A stretch of 64,000 bases of DNA, from positions 1 through 64,000 of the forward strand of contig NZ_PISP01000003.1 in assembly GCF_002834295.1 (NCBI RefSeq), given 5' to 3'. The notes beneath the pieces are model-generated. The model ran no database searches. It saw only the letters and a program-made list of their open reading frames with translations, and had not been told where the DNA came from. Shown here one piece after another: positions 1-10,214 of the stretch (the stretch's first letter is position 1; every line of letters begins with the position of its first letter). The translations under genes were made by a program, and so were the position numbers. This stretch comes from Rhodohalobacter barkolensis (lineage in GTDB: Bacteria; Bacteroidota; Rhodothermia; Balneolales; Balneolaceae).

Positions 1-2
1 CT

Positions 3-1190
3 TTAGTCAAGTATTTTAGTTACTACTCCGGCGCCTACGGTACGGCCACCCTCTCGGATCGCAAATCTCAACCCTGATTCCATCGCTACCGGCTGAATCA
101 ACTTCACATTCAGCTTCACGTTGTCGCCAGGCATGACCATCTCCACTCCGTCAGGAAGCTCACACGCTCCGGTTACATCCGTTGTACGGAAATAGAACTG
201 CGGACGGTATCCCTTGAAGAATGGAGTATGTCGTCCACCTTCATCCTTGCTCAGTACGTATACCTCACACTCAAACTCTTTGTGTGGAGTAATCGAACCG
301 GGCTTGCAAAGAACCATTCCGCGCTCGAGCTGTTCCTTGTTAATTCCACGAAGCAGAATACCGGCGTTGTCTCCGGCCTCTCCTCTGTCAAGCAGGCGAC
401 GGAACATTTCAATTCCGGTAACCACACTCTTCATCGGCTGCTCTACAATTCCTACAATCTCAATCTCGTCGTTCAGCTCCACAACCCCACGCTCAATACG
501 TCCGGTTGCTACTGTACCACGACCTGTAATGGAAAATACATCCTCAACAGGCATCAAAAATGGTTTGTCTACATCTCGCTCCGGTGTTGGGATCGTGTCA
601 TCCACAGCATCCATCAGCTCCACAATCTTCTCTTCCCACTCCGACTCGCCGTTCAGCGCGCCAAGGGCACTTCCCTGAATCACAGGAATGTTGTCCCCGT
701 CAAATTCATAGGATGACAAGAGTTCACGAACTTCAAGCTCTACCAGCTCCAGAAGTTCTTCGTCGTCCACCAGGTCTACCTTGTTCATAAAGACAACAAT
801 CTGTGGTACACCTACCTGACGGGCAAGCAGAATGTGCTCGCGGGTCTGTGGCATCGGACCGTCGGTAGCGGCAACCACCAAAATCGCTCCGTCCATCTGA
901 GCCGCTCCGGTCACCATGTTCTTCACATAGTCGGCGTGACCCGGGCAATCTACGTGAGCGTAGTGACGATCTTCGGTTTCATACTCCACGTGAGCCGTCG
1001 CAATGGTAATCCCACGCTCGCGCTCCTCAGGTGCATTGTCAATATCCGCAAACTGCTTGGCAACTCCACCGTAGGTCTTCGCCATTACCGTGGTAATCGC
1101 TGCCGTTAATGTCGTCTTACCGTGATCTACGTGACCAATCGTCCCTATGTTTACGTGCGGCTTACTCCGCTCAAACTTCTCTTTTGCCAT
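3..1190 (-). CDS. tuf: Elongation factor Tu
   Basis: GTPase that delivers aminoacyl-tRNA to the ribosomal A site. The 395-residue protein has the usual bacterial length, with the G1 loop GHVDHGKT near residues 19-26, the switch [10 protein letters not shown], the NKVD guanine-specificity motif and the SALGAL motif, followed by the two beta-barrel domains ending in [10 protein letters not shown]. The TAA stop lies at bases 3-5, so the gene is complete. It is the last gene of the rpsL-rpsG-fusA-tuf operon, 24 bp after fusA. By eye it is richer in G+C and in C-ending codons than fusA, as can happen in very highly expressed or gene-converted tuf copies. Confidence 0.98.
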   Translation of the reverse strand: MAKEKFERSKPHVNIGTIGHVDHGKTTLTAAITTVMAKTYGGVAKQFADIDNAPEERERGITIATAHVEYETEDRHYAHVDCPGHADYVKNMVTGAAQMDGAILVVAATDGPMPQTREHILLARQVGVPQIVVFMNKVDLVDDEELLELVELEVRELLSSYEFDGDNIPVIQGSALGALNGESEWEEKIVELMDAVDDTIPTPERDVDKPFLMPVEDVFSITGRGTVATGRIERGVVELNDEIEIVGIVEQPMKSVVTGIEMFRRLLDRGEAGDNAGILLRGINKEQLERGMVLCKPGSITPHKEFECEVYVLSKDEGGRHTPFFKGYRPQFYFRTTDVTGACELPDGVEMVMPGDNVKLNVKLIQPVAMESGLRFAIREGGRTVGAGVVTKILD

Positions 1191-1214
1191 GATTATATTC
1201 TTTTTTAGTAGTTA

Positions 1215-3359
1215 TTAAGCTTGTTGTTCAATGATTTCCTGAGCCTTTGAGTCAGGTACCGCTACATATTCAGAGAACTCCATAGAATATGCCGCACGGC
1301 CTTGTGTAAGTGATCGAAGATCTGTTGAATAACCAAACATTTCTGAAAGCGGCACTTTAGCCTTCACAACAGAGCCTTCTACATTATTATCCATTTTCTG
1401 GATGATTCCGCGCCGACCATTTACATCACCGATTACATCACCCATAAATTCTTCTGGTGTTGTAATCTCTACTGCCATAACAGGCTCAAGTAGCTGTGGA
1501 CCGGCTTTTTTTGCAGAATTTCTAAATGCTAATTTAGCACAGAGTTCGAAACTAACCTGATCGGAGTCAACATCATGATATGATCCGTCAAACAATCGCA
1601 CACCAATTTTCTGTGCGGGATAGTTTGCCTGGATACCATTTTTCATTGCTTGTCGGAATCCTTTTTCAACAGACGGGATAAATTCACGTGGAATATTACC
1701 ACCTACAATCTCATTTACAAATTTAAAATCCTCATCTACAGATACATTTTTGTCATCATCTGCATATTGCTCGAAATGCTCCATTGGACCAATTTCGAAT
1801 GATATATCAGCAAATTTACCACGACCACCCGTTTGTTTCTTGTAAACTTCCCGGTGCTCAAAAGGTTTAGAAATTGTTTCACGATAAGAAACCTGTGGCT
1901 GACCCACATTAGCTTCTACTTTAAATTCTCTTCTGAGTCGATCTACAATAATTTCAAGGTGAAGTTCACCCATTCCGGCAACGGTTGTCTGACCTGTTTC
2001 TTCGTCAGTAGTAACCTGGAACGTAGGATCTTCTTCCGCAAGTTTAACTAGTCCTGTCGTCAGTTTTTCGGCATCAGCCTTAGACTTAGGTTCAATAGCC
2101 AGTTTAATTACAGGCTCAGGGAATGTAATTTGTTCGAGAACAATCGGATTGTCCACATCACAGAATGTATCACCGGTATTCACCTTTTTAACACCTACAG
2201 CAGCAGCAATATCTCCTGCTCGTACAATGTCAATATCTTTCTTATCGTTGGCGTGCATCTCAAGGATTCGGCCAACTCGCTCACGATCACCTGTTGTTGA
2301 GTTCAAAATATATGAACCCTTCTCAAGCTGACCGGAATAAACGCGGAAGAATGTCAATTTACCGACGTATGGGTCAGTAGCAATCTTAAATGCGAGAGCA
2401 GAAAATGGCTCATCAACACTAGGATTACGTTTCATCTTCTTGGTTTCATCCTTTGGATCAACTCCATCTACCGCCTCTACATCGAGCGGGCTTGGCAGAT
2501 ATTCAATCACTTTATCGAGCAGCACCTGAACACCTTTATTCTTCAGAGCTGTTCCACAAAGTACCGGAGTAATATCGCGTGCCAGAGTAGCTTTTCTGAT
2601 CGCGCTATTAATTTCTTCTTCTGAAATCTCTTCTTCCATCAGATACTTTTCCATCAACTCATCATCATGATCAGCAATGTTTTCAAGCATCAACTTACGG
2701 AATTCATCTGCTTTAGATTTCAGATCTTCAGGTATTTCAACCACATCATATTTAGCACCCAAAGACTCATCATCCCATACAATAGCCTGCATGTTAATTA
2801 GATCTACAACACCTTTAAAGCCCTCTTCAGCTCCAATTGGAATCTGAATTGGGATAGGGTTTGCCTTTAATTTTTCACGCATCTGCTCAATCACGTTATA
2901 AAAATCTGCACCTGTACGGTCCATCTTATTTACAAACGCCATTCGAGGAACTTTATACTTGTTAGCCTGACGCCATACAGTTTCTGACTGCGGCTGAACA
3001 GCACCTACTGAACAGAAAACCCCAATCGCACCATCTAATACACGAAGAGATCGCTCTACCTCTACGGTAAAATCAACGTGACCGGGAGTATCAATAATGT
3101 TAATACGATGATCTTTCCAGATACAATGCGTAGCAGCAGATGTAATGGTAATACCTCTCTCCTGCTCCTGCTCCATCCAGTCCATTGTAGCAGCACCATC
3201 ATGAGTTTCACCCAATCGGTGACTTCTACCGGTGTAAAACAGAATACGCTCTGTTACAGTAGTTTTACCGGCATCAATGTGTGCCATAATACCGATGTTT
3301 CGCGTCCTGCGAATTCGGTCAATAATTTTCGGATCAGCTTTTGTCGTTGCTTCAGACAT
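1215..3359 (-). CDS. fusA: Elongation factor G
   Basis: Ribosomal translocase GTPase. The 714-residue protein starts with a G domain carrying AHIDAGKTT (P loop, about residues 26-34), the RGITI switch region, DTPGHVDF and NKMD, then the four further EF-G domains. The domain IV segment SYRETI, the late [20 protein letters not shown] segment and full length mark it as a canonical translocation factor rather than a RelE-like or tetracycline-protection paralogue. It lies between rpsG (28 bp gap) and tuf (24 bp gap) in the str operon, all on the minus strand. Confidence 0.98.
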   Translation of the reverse strand: MSEATTKADPKIIDRIRRTRNIGIMAHIDAGKTTVTERILFYTGRSHRLGETHDGAATMDWMEQEQERGITITSAATHCIWKDHRINIIDTPGHVDFTVEVERSLRVLDGAIGVFCSVGAVQPQSETVWRQANKYKVPRMAFVNKMDRTGADFYNVIEQMREKLKANPIPIQIPIGAEEGFKGVVDLINMQAIVWDDESLGAKYDVVEIPEDLKSKADEFRKLMLENIADHDDELMEKYLMEEEISEEEINSAIRKATLARDITPVLCGTALKNKGVQVLLDKVIEYLPSPLDVEAVDGVDPKDETKKMKRNPSVDEPFSALAFKIATDPYVGKLTFFRVYSGQLEKGSYILNSTTGDRERVGRILEMHANDKKDIDIVRAGDIAAAVGVKKVNTGDTFCDVDNPIVLEQITFPEPVIKLAIEPKSKADAEKLTTGLVKLAEEDPTFQVTTDEETGQTTVAGMGELHLEIIVDRLRREFKVEANVGQPQVSYRETISKPFEHREVYKKQTGGRGKFADISFEIGPMEHFEQYADDDKNVSVDEDFKFVNEIVGGNIPREFIPSVEKGFRQAMKNGIQANYPAQKIGVRLFDGSYHDVDSDQVSFELCAKLAFRNSAKKAGPQLLEPVMAVEITTPEEFMGDVIGDVNGRRGIIQKMDNNVEGSVVKAKVPLSEMFGYSTDLRSLTQGRAAYSMEFSEYVAVPDSKAQEIIEQQA

Positions 3360-3387
3360 GAAATTGTGTGTTTAAATACTAAATTTT

Positions 3388-3855
3388 TTAGAATCGGAAA
3401 TGAGCAAATGCTTTATTCGCTTCTGCCATTCGATGTGTTTCATCTTTCTTACGAACCGCACCACCTTCATTCTTTGATGCGTCAATTAATTCACGGCTTA
3501 ATCGAATCGCCATAGACTTATCATTTCTCTGTCTTGACGCACGAATCAACCATCTCATACCAAGAGCTGTGCCTCTTTCTGAGCGCACTTCCATTGGCAC
3601 CTGGTAAGTCGCACCACCTACACGGCGACTTTTCACCTCAACAACCGGCGATGCATTAGAGAGAGCCGTTCTAAAAACTTCAATTGGCTCTTCACCGGTT
3701 TTTTCTTCAATAATTTCAAATGCTTGATATAATATCTTTCTTGCAACGCCCTTTTTGCCGTCACGCATCAAGCTGTTCACAAACCGGGTGACTAACTTAT
3801 CATTAAATATCGGATCCGGTTGTACTTCTCTTTTTTCTGCTGTTTTTCTGCGCAT
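3388..3855 (-). CDS. rpsG: 30S ribosomal protein S7
   Basis: Primary 16S rRNA-binding protein that nucleates assembly of the 30S head. The 155-residue product has the S7 hallmarks: N-terminal MRRKTAEKR, the [13 protein letters not shown] helix, the [14 protein letters not shown] beta-hairpin that contacts rRNA and the C-terminal [19 protein letters not shown] helix. It is second in the str operon, 27 bp after rpsL and 28 bp before fusA. In several bacteria S7 represses its own operon, but no matching structure was identified here. Confidence 0.98.
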   Translation of the reverse strand: MRRKTAEKREVQPDPIFNDKLVTRFVNSLMRDGKKGVARKILYQAFEIIEEKTGEEPIEVFRTALSNASPVVEVKSRRVGGATYQVPMEVRSERGTALGMRWLIRASRQRNDKSMAIRLSRELIDASKNEGGAVRKKDETHRMAEANKAFAHFRF

Positions 3856-3882
3856 AATCTCTAAAGATTAAAAGTCCCTGTG

Positions 3883-4257
3883 TTAACCTTTTGGTTTCTT
3901 TGTTCCGTAATGGCTTCTTCCCTGCTTACGATCATCCACTCCGGCTGTATCCAGCGTTCCACGAACAATGTGATACCGAACGCCCGGAAGATCTTTCACT
4001 CGTCCGCCGCGAATCAACACAATACTGTGTTCCTGCAGATTATGGCCTTCACCAGGGATGTAAGCTGTAACTTCATAGCCATTTGTTAACCGAACTCTTG
4101 CTACCTTACGCAGAGCTGAGTTTGGCTTCTTAGGTGTTGTTGTATAAACACGGGTGCAAACACCACGTCTTTGTGGACAGTTTTGCAGTGCCGGTGAGGT
4201 TGTTTTCTTCACTTTGCTGCTTCTGCCGTTTCTAATAAGTTGTTGTATTGTAGGCAC
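3883..4257 (-). CDS. rpsL: 30S ribosomal protein S12
   Basis: Decoding-centre protein of the small subunit, 124 residues. The conserved [17 protein letters not shown] and [13 protein letters not shown] segments are present with the lysines at which streptomycin-resistance substitutions occur in other bacteria, so the sequence is of the streptomycin-sensitive type at those sites. C-terminal extension GTKKPKG is normal. First gene of the minus-strand str operon; a candidate promoter lies about 40-70 bp upstream. It diverges from recG. Confidence 0.98.
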   Translation of the reverse strand: MPTIQQLIRNGRSSKVKKTTSPALQNCPQRRGVCTRVYTTTPKKPNSALRKVARVRLTNGYEVTAYIPGEGHNLQEHSIVLIRGGRVKDLPGVRYHIVRGTLDTAGVDDRKQGRSHYGTKKPKG

Positions 4258-4295
4258 GGGTTTTACCTGTTTGGTTTCGTAAAATCAAGAGCTGA

Positions 4296-4329
4296 TAAAG
4301 ATAGCAATTTAACTACGGCATATGCAAAA
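4296..4329 (-). promoter_or_regulatory. Candidate promoter of the str operon
   Basis: On the minus strand a TTTTG (4325-4329) is followed after 21 bp by TATCTTTA (4296-4303). This resembles the Bacteroidota vegetative promoter (TTTG, about 20 bp, TAnnTTTG) with the last G replaced by A. It would give a leader of roughly 30 nt before rpsL. The motif is short and inferred by eye. Confidence 0.35.
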
Positions 4330-4447
4330 TATTTATCCAAAATTTTTCCTTTTTGTTTCGAAAATCCTATATAGTGTACAAAACTGATCAAAAACGGCTG
4401 ATTCACCCAAAATATATAGATAAATTGTTATATAACATTATATCAAT

Positions 4448-6514
4448 TTGAAATTACTAGATCTCCATAATCTTAGCCAAAAAAGGCTCGCTGCGCTACA
4501 GTCTGCCGGAATCCATCACCCCGAAGACCTCCTGATGTTTTTCCCACGCAGATATATTGATAAATCCAATTTTAAACCGATTGGATTTTTGAGTGAAACC
4601 GGTGAACCTGTTTCTGTAGCTGGTAAAGTTCAATCCGTAAATGTTACCGGCTACAAAAATAAACGGCGGCTTGATGTGATTATTCGTGATGAATCGGGTT
4701 CGATGAAAGCTGTCTACTTTAAAGGGTGGAAATATTTTATCAATCGGTTTAAAAAAGGCAGCTGGGTTGCCCTTTATGGTACTGTAAAACAGTATGGCCG
4801 ATATATGAGCATGGCACATCCCGAAGTGGATGAAATATCCGGGCCAGATGATGTGGAAAAGTTTCAATCCCTGATCCCCATCTATCCGAGTAATAAGCAT
4901 TTTTCAAAAGCATATATTACCAATCAGCTGGTTACCGATTGGGTACAACAAATTTTATCAAGTACCACTGTACCGGAGTTTCTACCCAATCAAATCCTGG
5001 AGCGGCACAAATTTCCTATCAGAGATAAAGCTCTTCACTATATCCATCAACCTGAAAACATCAATCAGTCTGATCGGGCGTTAGAACGCTTTAAATATGA
5101 GGAGTTTTTTCTGTTTGAACTGAGTATGGCCAAAATCAAAAACATTCGCATATCAAGAGCAGAAGGTAAAATTTTAAAGCCCGGAGAACTCACTAAAAAT
5201 TTCTTTAACAATCAGCTTCCGTTTAAGCTGACCGAGGGGCAAAAGAATTCCTTGAAAGATATCCGTGTAGACCTTCAGTCGGGAAAGCAGATGAATCGGC
5301 TAATCCAGGGTGATGTTGGCGCCGGAAAAACAGTTGTGGCAATCGGCTCCATGCTTATGGCCGTGGATAACGGTATGCAGGCGGCACTCATGGCCCCAAC
5401 CGAAATACTTGCCGAGCAGCACTACCACACCATCAAAGAGTATCTGGAGCCTCTGGGTATTAATCACAGGTTGATTACCGGCAGCCAGTCTGCCCCCCTT
5501 CGCAGAGATATTTTAAGTGATATTGCCGGCGGAACTTGCCAGATTGCTGTAGGAACACACGCTATTTTTCAGGATAAGGTTGAGTTTAACCGCCTTGGGC
5601 TGGTAGTGATCGATGAACAGCACAGATTTGGAGTAAAACAGAGAAATGAGCTGCTTCTGAAGGGAAACAATCCTCACCTGCTTGTGATGTCGGCCACACC
5701 CATACCTCGCTCACTGGCTATGACCATCTATAGTGATCTTGATATCTCAATCATTGAGGGCTTACCCGGTGGACGCAAACCGATCAAAACAGCTGTAAGA
5801 ACAGATAAGGAGCGCCCGGGGGTTTACAATTTTCTCGAAGAAAGCATCAAGAAAGGAGATCAGGCGTACATTGTCTACCCGCTGATTGAAGAGTCTGAAG
5901 CGATGGACTTGAAAGATGCCACCATGGGTTTTGAAAAGCTAAAGCGGCGATTTCCCGATTTCCGGATCGGTCTGCTTCACGGAAGGTTGAAACCTGAGGA
6001 GAAGGATGGCATCATGAAACGTTTTTCCGAAGGTGAAATAGATATACTCGTCTCCACAACAGTAATTGAAGTGGGAGTAGACGTACCGAATGCATCCATC
6101 ATGATTATAGAACATGCCGAGCGATTTGGGCTTTCTCAGCTTCACCAGCTTAGGGGACGAATTGGCCGTGGCAGAAAACAGAGTTACTGCATTTTGATGC
6201 CCGGACAGAAACTGAGCAAAGACGGACGCTATCGCCTGAAGATGATGATCGACACCACCGACGGATTTAAAATTGCGGAGGCAGACTTAAAACTTCGTGG
6301 CCCCGGAGACTTTCTCGGCACGAAGCAGAGTGGACTCCCTGAATTTAAATACGGGGATATTCTGGAAGATCGAATCACATTGGAGCAGGCTAAAAATGAT
6401 GCGTGGCAAATTGTTCGAACAGACAACGAACTTTCCAAACCTGAACACAAGTCCCTGAAGAAAGTATTCGAGCCCTACTTTAAGACAAAAGCTGAGTTTT
6501 TTGGGATTGGGTAG
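4448..6514 (+). CDS. recG: ATP-dependent DNA helicase RecG
   Basis: Branch-migrating helicase that remodels stalled forks and Holliday junctions. The 688-residue protein has the N-terminal wedge/OB region (residues about 1-240) and two helicase domains: Walker A GDVGAGKT, DEQHRFG (motif II), SATPIPRSL (motif III) and QLHQLRGRIGRGR (motif VI), then the GPGDFLGTKQSG segment typical of RecG. The start is a TTG at 4448: an in-frame TAA lies five codons upstream and the next ATG would remove the start of the helix-hairpin-like N-terminus. Slightly short N-terminus compared with E. coli RecG. Single gene between rpsL and a convergent EVE gene. Confidence 0.96.
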   Translation: MKLLDLHNLSQKRLAALQSAGIHHPEDLLMFFPRRYIDKSNFKPIGFLSETGEPVSVAGKVQSVNVTGYKNKRRLDVIIRDESGSMKAVYFKGWKYFINRFKKGSWVALYGTVKQYGRYMSMAHPEVDEISGPDDVEKFQSLIPIYPSNKHFSKAYITNQLVTDWVQQILSSTTVPEFLPNQILERHKFPIRDKALHYIHQPENINQSDRALERFKYEEFFLFELSMAKIKNIRISRAEGKILKPGELTKNFFNNQLPFKLTEGQKNSLKDIRVDLQSGKQMNRLIQGDVGAGKTVVAIGSMLMAVDNGMQAALMAPTEILAEQHYHTIKEYLEPLGINHRLITGSQSAPLRRDILSDIAGGTCQIAVGTHAIFQDKVEFNRLGLVVIDEQHRFGVKQRNELLLKGNNPHLLVMSATPIPRSLAMTIYSDLDISIIEGLPGGRKPIKTAVRTDKERPGVYNFLEESIKKGDQAYIVYPLIEESEAMDLKDATMGFEKLKRRFPDFRIGLLHGRLKPEEKDGIMKRFSEGEIDILVSTTVIEVGVDVPNASIMIIEHAERFGLSQLHQLRGRIGRGRKQSYCILMPGQKLSKDGRYRLKMMIDTTDGFKIAEADLKLRGPGDFLGTKQSGLPEFKYGDILEDRITLEQAKNDAWQIVRTDNELSKPEHKSLKKVFEPYFKTKAEFFGIG

Positions 6515-6545
6515 AAAGAGCGCAAAGATCCATTACCCACAAATT

Positions 6546-6605
6546 TTGCCACAGAAGCACGGAACGTTTCATAATTTTCAGTGCACTTCCGTGATTCCGT
6601 GGCAA
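6546..6605. repeat. 19-bp imperfect inverted repeat between convergent genes
   Basis: Arms TTGCCACAGAAGCACGGAA (6546-6564) and TTCCGTGATTCCGTGGCAA (6587-6605) pair at 17 of 19 positions around a 22-bp spacer. It fills the gap between the ends of recG and the EVE gene and touches the latter's stop codon. No T-run follows on either strand, so it is a poor intrinsic terminator; it may be a dispersed palindromic repeat or simply a transcript-end hairpin. Confidence 0.7.
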
Positions 6606-7070
6606 TTATTCATCTGCCAATTTTAAAACCTTTTTATACTGCTCTTCAGTCACCTCGGTTATAGAAAGTCTGTTCCGTTTAAAAAGCTGCATTTCTAAAA
6701 GATCTTCATGCTCCTTAAGCTCATCACGCGTGACAGGTTTCTCAAATTTTTGAATAAATTTCACATCAATCAGCTGCCATCGCGGATCACTCTCACTGCT
6801 TTTTGGGTCGAAGTATTTGCTATCCGGATCAAACTGGAGCGGGTCGGGATATGGCTCTGTGCAAACTTCCATCTCGCCAGCAATCACAGGCGGTTTCACA
6901 TTCGAATGATAGAAAAACGCCCGGTCTCCGATGTTCATTTTGTCTCTCATGATGTTGCGTGCTTCGTAATTTCGCACGCCGCTCCAGCGAATCTGGCCAT
7001 CACGTTTAAGGTCGTCGATACTGTAGGCATCCGGTTCAGACTTCATTAGCCAATACTGTTTTTTACTCAT
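6606..7070 (-). CDS. EVE domain-containing protein
   Basis: Small EVE-domain protein of 154 residues, the length of stand-alone bacterial members (thymocyte nuclear protein 1 family). Seen: YWLMKSEPDAYSIDDL at the start, WSGVRNYEARNIMRD and GDRAFFYHSNVKPPVIAGEMEV, all hallmarks of this fold, which belongs to the PUA superfamily. Family members are thought to read modified bases in nucleic acids; the substrate here is not known. Monocistronic, convergent with recG and divergent from the PP-loop gene. No restriction or modification gene is adjacent, so a defence role is not supported. Confidence 0.9.
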   Translation of the reverse strand: MSKKQYWLMKSEPDAYSIDDLKRDGQIRWSGVRNYEARNIMRDKMNIGDRAFFYHSNVKPPVIAGEMEVCTEPYPDPLQFDPDSKYFDPKSSESDPRWQLIDVKFIQKFEKPVTRDELKEHEDLLEMQLFKRNRLSITEVTEEQYKKVLKLADE

Positions 7071-7151
7071 CGATAAATCTTTTTGTAGTTTGATATTTAA
7101 CTTTGTGATTCAAACAGGGGTATTAACCCGATCATTCCGTAGAAATTAGCC

Positions 7152-7748
7152 ATGCAATCAACAAATAAAAAGCCTGAAAAACCTGTACTGTTCTGGAGTG
7201 GCGGCAAGGATTCTTACCTGGCACTTTTGGAGTGGCAATCTAATGAAAATCCCGAGCCGATATTGATCACAACCTATGATGATGAAACAGGAGTGGTGCC
7301 ATTTCAGGAGATACCGATCAGCCGGATTCAACGACAGGCATTAAAACTTGAGCTTCCGCTCATCACCATTCCACTTTCTCACCCGGTTGATAATCGTTCT
7401 TATCTGTCAACACTTAAAATCGAGTTTACATCTGCCCCATACCGGGTTACTGATTTGATATTTGGGGATATTCATTTGCAGGATATCCGAGAGTGGCGGG
7501 TAAAAGAATTTGGAAATCTTGGATTCAAATGCCATTTCCCCATATGGAAAAAGTCCACTGAGGAGCTTTTAACTCTCCTTGAAAAACAGAAAAAAGTTAC
7601 CGTTAAGCTGCGATCTGTTTCTGAATCTCACCGAAACAGGATAAAACCCGGGATGACGTTCAATCGAAAATTTATTGAGTCACTCCCTGATGATATTGAT
7701 CCGTTTGGAGAGTATGGTGAGTTTCACACCGAGGTTATCTTTGATTGA
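7152..7748 (+). CDS. PP-loop ATP pyrophosphatase, DPH6-like
   Basis: Adenine-nucleotide alpha-hydrolase family protein of 198 residues. The PP-loop SGGKDSYLALLEW sits at about residues 15-28, followed by a TTYDDETGVVPFQEIP segment and FGDIHLQDIREWRV, which resembles the diphthine-ammonia ligase (DPH6) and MJ0570-type group. Bacteria lack diphthamide, so the natural substrate in this group is unknown; an ATP-dependent amidation or thiolation is an inference from the fold. It converges with rfbB with only 7 bp between stops. Confidence 0.8.
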   Translation: MQSTNKKPEKPVLFWSGGKDSYLALLEWQSNENPEPILITTYDDETGVVPFQEIPISRIQRQALKLELPLITIPLSHPVDNRSYLSTLKIEFTSAPYRVTDLIFGDIHLQDIREWRVKEFGNLGFKCHFPIWKKSTEELLTLLEKQKKVTVKLRSVSESHRNRIKPGMTFNRKFIESLPDDIDPFGEYGEFHTEVIFD

Positions 7749-7755
7749 GTGAATT

Positions 7756-8763
7756 TTACTTCTCTGAATATCGCCTGATATACCATCGAACCGTTTCTGC
7801 AAGTTCTTCTTCAAAGTCGGAAGAAGGAGCCCATCCCAGTTCACTGTTGATTTTTGAGATATCTACCGAGTATCGAAAATCATGCCCGGGACGATCGGTC
7901 ACAAAAGTAATCAGGTTTTTATAATCCCCATCGGGGCCTTCGCCAACTTCGTTATTCAAAATATCACATATCAGCCGAACCAGATCTATATTTTTCCACT
8001 CATTTTTCCCGCCGATATTATAGGGTTCACCCGCCTTTCCCTCTTCAAAGATTTTCATCAATGCTTTACAGTGGTCTCTCACAAAAAGCCAGTCCCGAAC
8101 ATTTTCTCCGGAGCCGTAAACCGGAATTTCTTCCTTCTCCAGTGCCTTTCTTATCACGGTTGGAATCAATTTCTCATCGTGCTGATGCGGACCAAAATTA
8201 TTTGAACAGTTTGTAATCACCGTGTTCATTCCATAGGTGTGAAAGTAGGATCGCACAATCATATCGCTGCCCGCTTTAGATGCAGAGTAAGGAGAATTTG
8301 GCGCGTACGGAGTAGTCTCCGTAAAGGATCCTTCATCGCCAAGCGTACCATACACTTCATCCGTAGATACATGTAGAAATCGCTTGGGACCTGAAACCGT
8401 TGATGCCTCACTATTCCAGAATTGCCTGCACTCTTCCAGAATATTGAATGTTCCTACAACATTAGACAGGATAAACGGCTCAGGGCCTTGAATGGAGTTA
8501 TCCACGTGAGATTCTGCCGCAAGATGAATCACACCGTCCGGTTTCCATGTTTTAACGGTCTCCATTACCGCTATCCGGTCAACAAGATCAAGTTTTTTGA
8601 AATGGTAACGACCCGATTGTTTCAGGGGAGTTAGATAGTTAATATCTGATGCATATGTGAGTTTGTCGAGATTCAAAATCTCAACATCGGGATAGTTTTC
8701 ATGCAGATAGAGTATCAGGTTTGAGCCGATAAATCCTGCACCGCCGGTTACAATTAATTTCAT
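7756..8763 (-). CDS. rfbB: dTDP-glucose 4,6-dehydratase
   Basis: Second step of dTDP-L-rhamnose synthesis: oxidation and dehydration of dTDP-glucose to the 4-keto-6-deoxy sugar. 335 residues of extended short-chain dehydrogenase: GGAGFIGSNL nucleotide-binding motif at the N-terminus, the STDEVYG segment supplying the catalytic Thr-Asp-Glu triad, and YSASKAGSD with the Tyr-x-x-x-Lys pair. Last gene of the rfbA-rfbD-rfbC-rfbB operon, 38 bp after rfbC. Confidence 0.96.
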   Translation of the reverse strand: MKLIVTGGAGFIGSNLILYLHENYPDVEILNLDKLTYASDINYLTPLKQSGRYHFKKLDLVDRIAVMETVKTWKPDGVIHLAAESHVDNSIQGPEPFILSNVVGTFNILEECRQFWNSEASTVSGPKRFLHVSTDEVYGTLGDEGSFTETTPYAPNSPYSASKAGSDMIVRSYFHTYGMNTVITNCSNNFGPHQHDEKLIPTVIRKALEKEEIPVYGSGENVRDWLFVRDHCKALMKIFEEGKAGEPYNIGGKNEWKNIDLVRLICDILNNEVGEGPDGDYKNLITFVTDRPGHDFRYSVDISKINSELGWAPSSDFEEELAETVRWYIRRYSEK

Positions 8764-8801
8764 TTCTCTTGGTTTATTTTCGAAAATTCACACTTGCCTA
8801 T

Positions 8802-9350
8802 TTAAAACAGATCATGTTCATCCATTTCACTTAATAACGGGAGATTTTTGTCTTTCTCTGAGAGAATAGGTGCTTCAACCTTCCAATCAATATTCAAGTC
8901 GGGATCATCCCACTTCACACCCCGTTCCAGTTTCTTGTTATAGTAATCGTTGCACTTATAGTATACGGTAGCTTCATCCGAGAGTACCGAAAAACCGTGT
9001 GCAAAACCGGTAGGGATAAACATCATATGCCGGTTCTCACTACTCAATATCGTTGCATAGTGTTGTTTAAAGGTTTGTGAATTTTGCCTCATATCAACTG
9101 CAACATCCAGTATTTTACCTTTCGGAACCATCACCAGCTTCCCCTGTGAGGCAGGAGGCAATTGATAGTGCAACCCTCTCACCGTCCCTTTTTTGGATAC
9201 AGAAATATTATCCTGGACAAACTCAAACTCCAGCCCGTGATCTTTAAACAACTCCACCCGGAATGTTTCCAGGAACTCTCCCCTTTCATCCTTAAATCTG
9301 TCGGGTTTGATTAGCCAGACGTGCTGCAGCGATGTCTCTTCAAATTTCAT
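8802..9350 (-). CDS. rfbC: dTDP-4-dehydrorhamnose 3,5-epimerase
   Basis: Cupin-fold epimerase, third step of dTDP-L-rhamnose synthesis. Seen: FKDERGEFLETFR, the RGLHYQLPP segment with the catalytic histidine, AVDMRQNS with the partner aspartate, and IPTGFAHGFSVLSDEA. The start is placed at the ATG at 9350-9348 because it overlaps the rfbD stop as ATGA, a translational-coupling arrangement, and gives the usual length of 182 residues. An upstream in-frame start at 9398 would add 16 residues lying wholly within rfbD and is less likely. Confidence 0.95.
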   Translation of the reverse strand: MKFEETSLQHVWLIKPDRFKDERGEFLETFRVELFKDHGLEFEFVQDNISVSKKGTVRGLHYQLPPASQGKLVMVPKGKILDVAVDMRQNSQTFKQHYATILSSENRHMMFIPTGFAHGFSVLSDEATVYYKCNDYYNKKLERGVKWDDPDLNIDWKVEAPILSEKDKNLPLLSEMDEHDLF

Positions 9351-10213
9351 AATGGATGATTTAGTTTCTTTAAAAGAACTGATAATCCTGCTTTCCAAGC
9401 AAGCACATTTAATCCCTCTTTTTCAAGTTTTTGATTGGACAGAAGCGAAAAAGCAGGGCGATTTGCTTTCGTAGGAAATTCTGATGAAGGAATCCGATTC
9501 ACTTTCACTTTTAAATCCGATTGATTGAATATTTCCTCCGCAAAATCGGCCCAGGAAATCTTTCCCTTTGAACTAATGTGATAGATTCCGGATTTACCAT
9601 CTTTCAACAACTGAAATGTTTTTTCAACCACATCAAACGTAAAAGACGGGCTTCCTTTTTGATCATCTACAACAGAAAGTTCATTCCGTGTTTCCGCGAG
9701 ACGAAGCATGGTTTTTACAAAATTGTTACCAAATGGTCCACATAGCCACGAAACCCGGATGAGCAGGCAGTCAAGTGGGCTCTTTTCAATAATAATTTCA
9801 CCTGCTCGTTTAGATCTGCCGTAAGCGTTGACGGGTCGCTTTTCAGCATCTTCAGGATAACCTTCGGGAAACTTACTCCCATCTTCAAAGTTACCGGGAA
9901 ACACATAGTCCGTGCTGAAGTGAACCAATTTACAGTTGTATTCCATACAGGCACTGACCAGATGCTCAACTCCAGTTTCATTTACAGAATATGCCAGCTC
10001 TGTCTGATCTTCAGCTTCGTCCACGTTAGTGTAGGCAGCACAGTTAATCACAACATCAGGCCGACACTCTTTGAGCCGATTTCTGACCTCTTCCCTGTTT
10101 GTGATGTCCAGCTTTGAGGAGCCAAAAGCATCAAAAGGCAACCCTTTCAATTCTAAAAAGCGAACCCACTCTTTTCCCAATTGTCCATTTGCACCTGTGA
10201 TGAGAAACTTCAT
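9347..10213 (-). CDS. rfbD: dTDP-4-dehydrorhamnose reductase
   Basis: NAD(P)H-dependent reductase, last step of dTDP-L-rhamnose synthesis. The 288-residue protein opens with the Rossmann motif FLITGANGQLG, contains NCAAYTNVDEAE, HFSTDYVFPG and AYGRSKRAGE (Tyr-x-x-x-Lys). The start at the ATG 10213-10211 places the glycine motif at the very N-terminus as in the family; the longer frame up to 10273 would run into rfbA. It starts one base after the rfbA stop and its stop overlaps the rfbC start, so the four genes form one tight operon. Confidence 0.95.
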   Translation of the reverse strand: MKFLITGANGQLGKEWVRFLELKGLPFDAFGSSKLDITNREEVRNRLKECRPDVVINCAAYTNVDEAEDQTELAYSVNETGVEHLVSACMEYNCKLVHFSTDYVFPGNFEDGSKFPEGYPEDAEKRPVNAYGRSKRAGEIIIEKSPLDCLLIRVSWLCGPFGNNFVKTMLRLAETRNELSVVDDQKGSPSFTFDVVEKTFQLLKDGKSGIYHISSKGKISWADFAEEIFNQSDLKVKVNRIPSSEFPTKANRPAFSLLSNQKLEKEGLNVLAWKAGLSVLLKKLNHPL

Positions 10214-10214
10214 T

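Noticed and set aside
6606-7748. EVE protein plus PP-loop ATPase as a DNA-modification or defence pair
   Set aside because: The two genes diverge, no methylase, nuclease or dpd-type genes are nearby, and both families are widespread housekeeping-type proteins.
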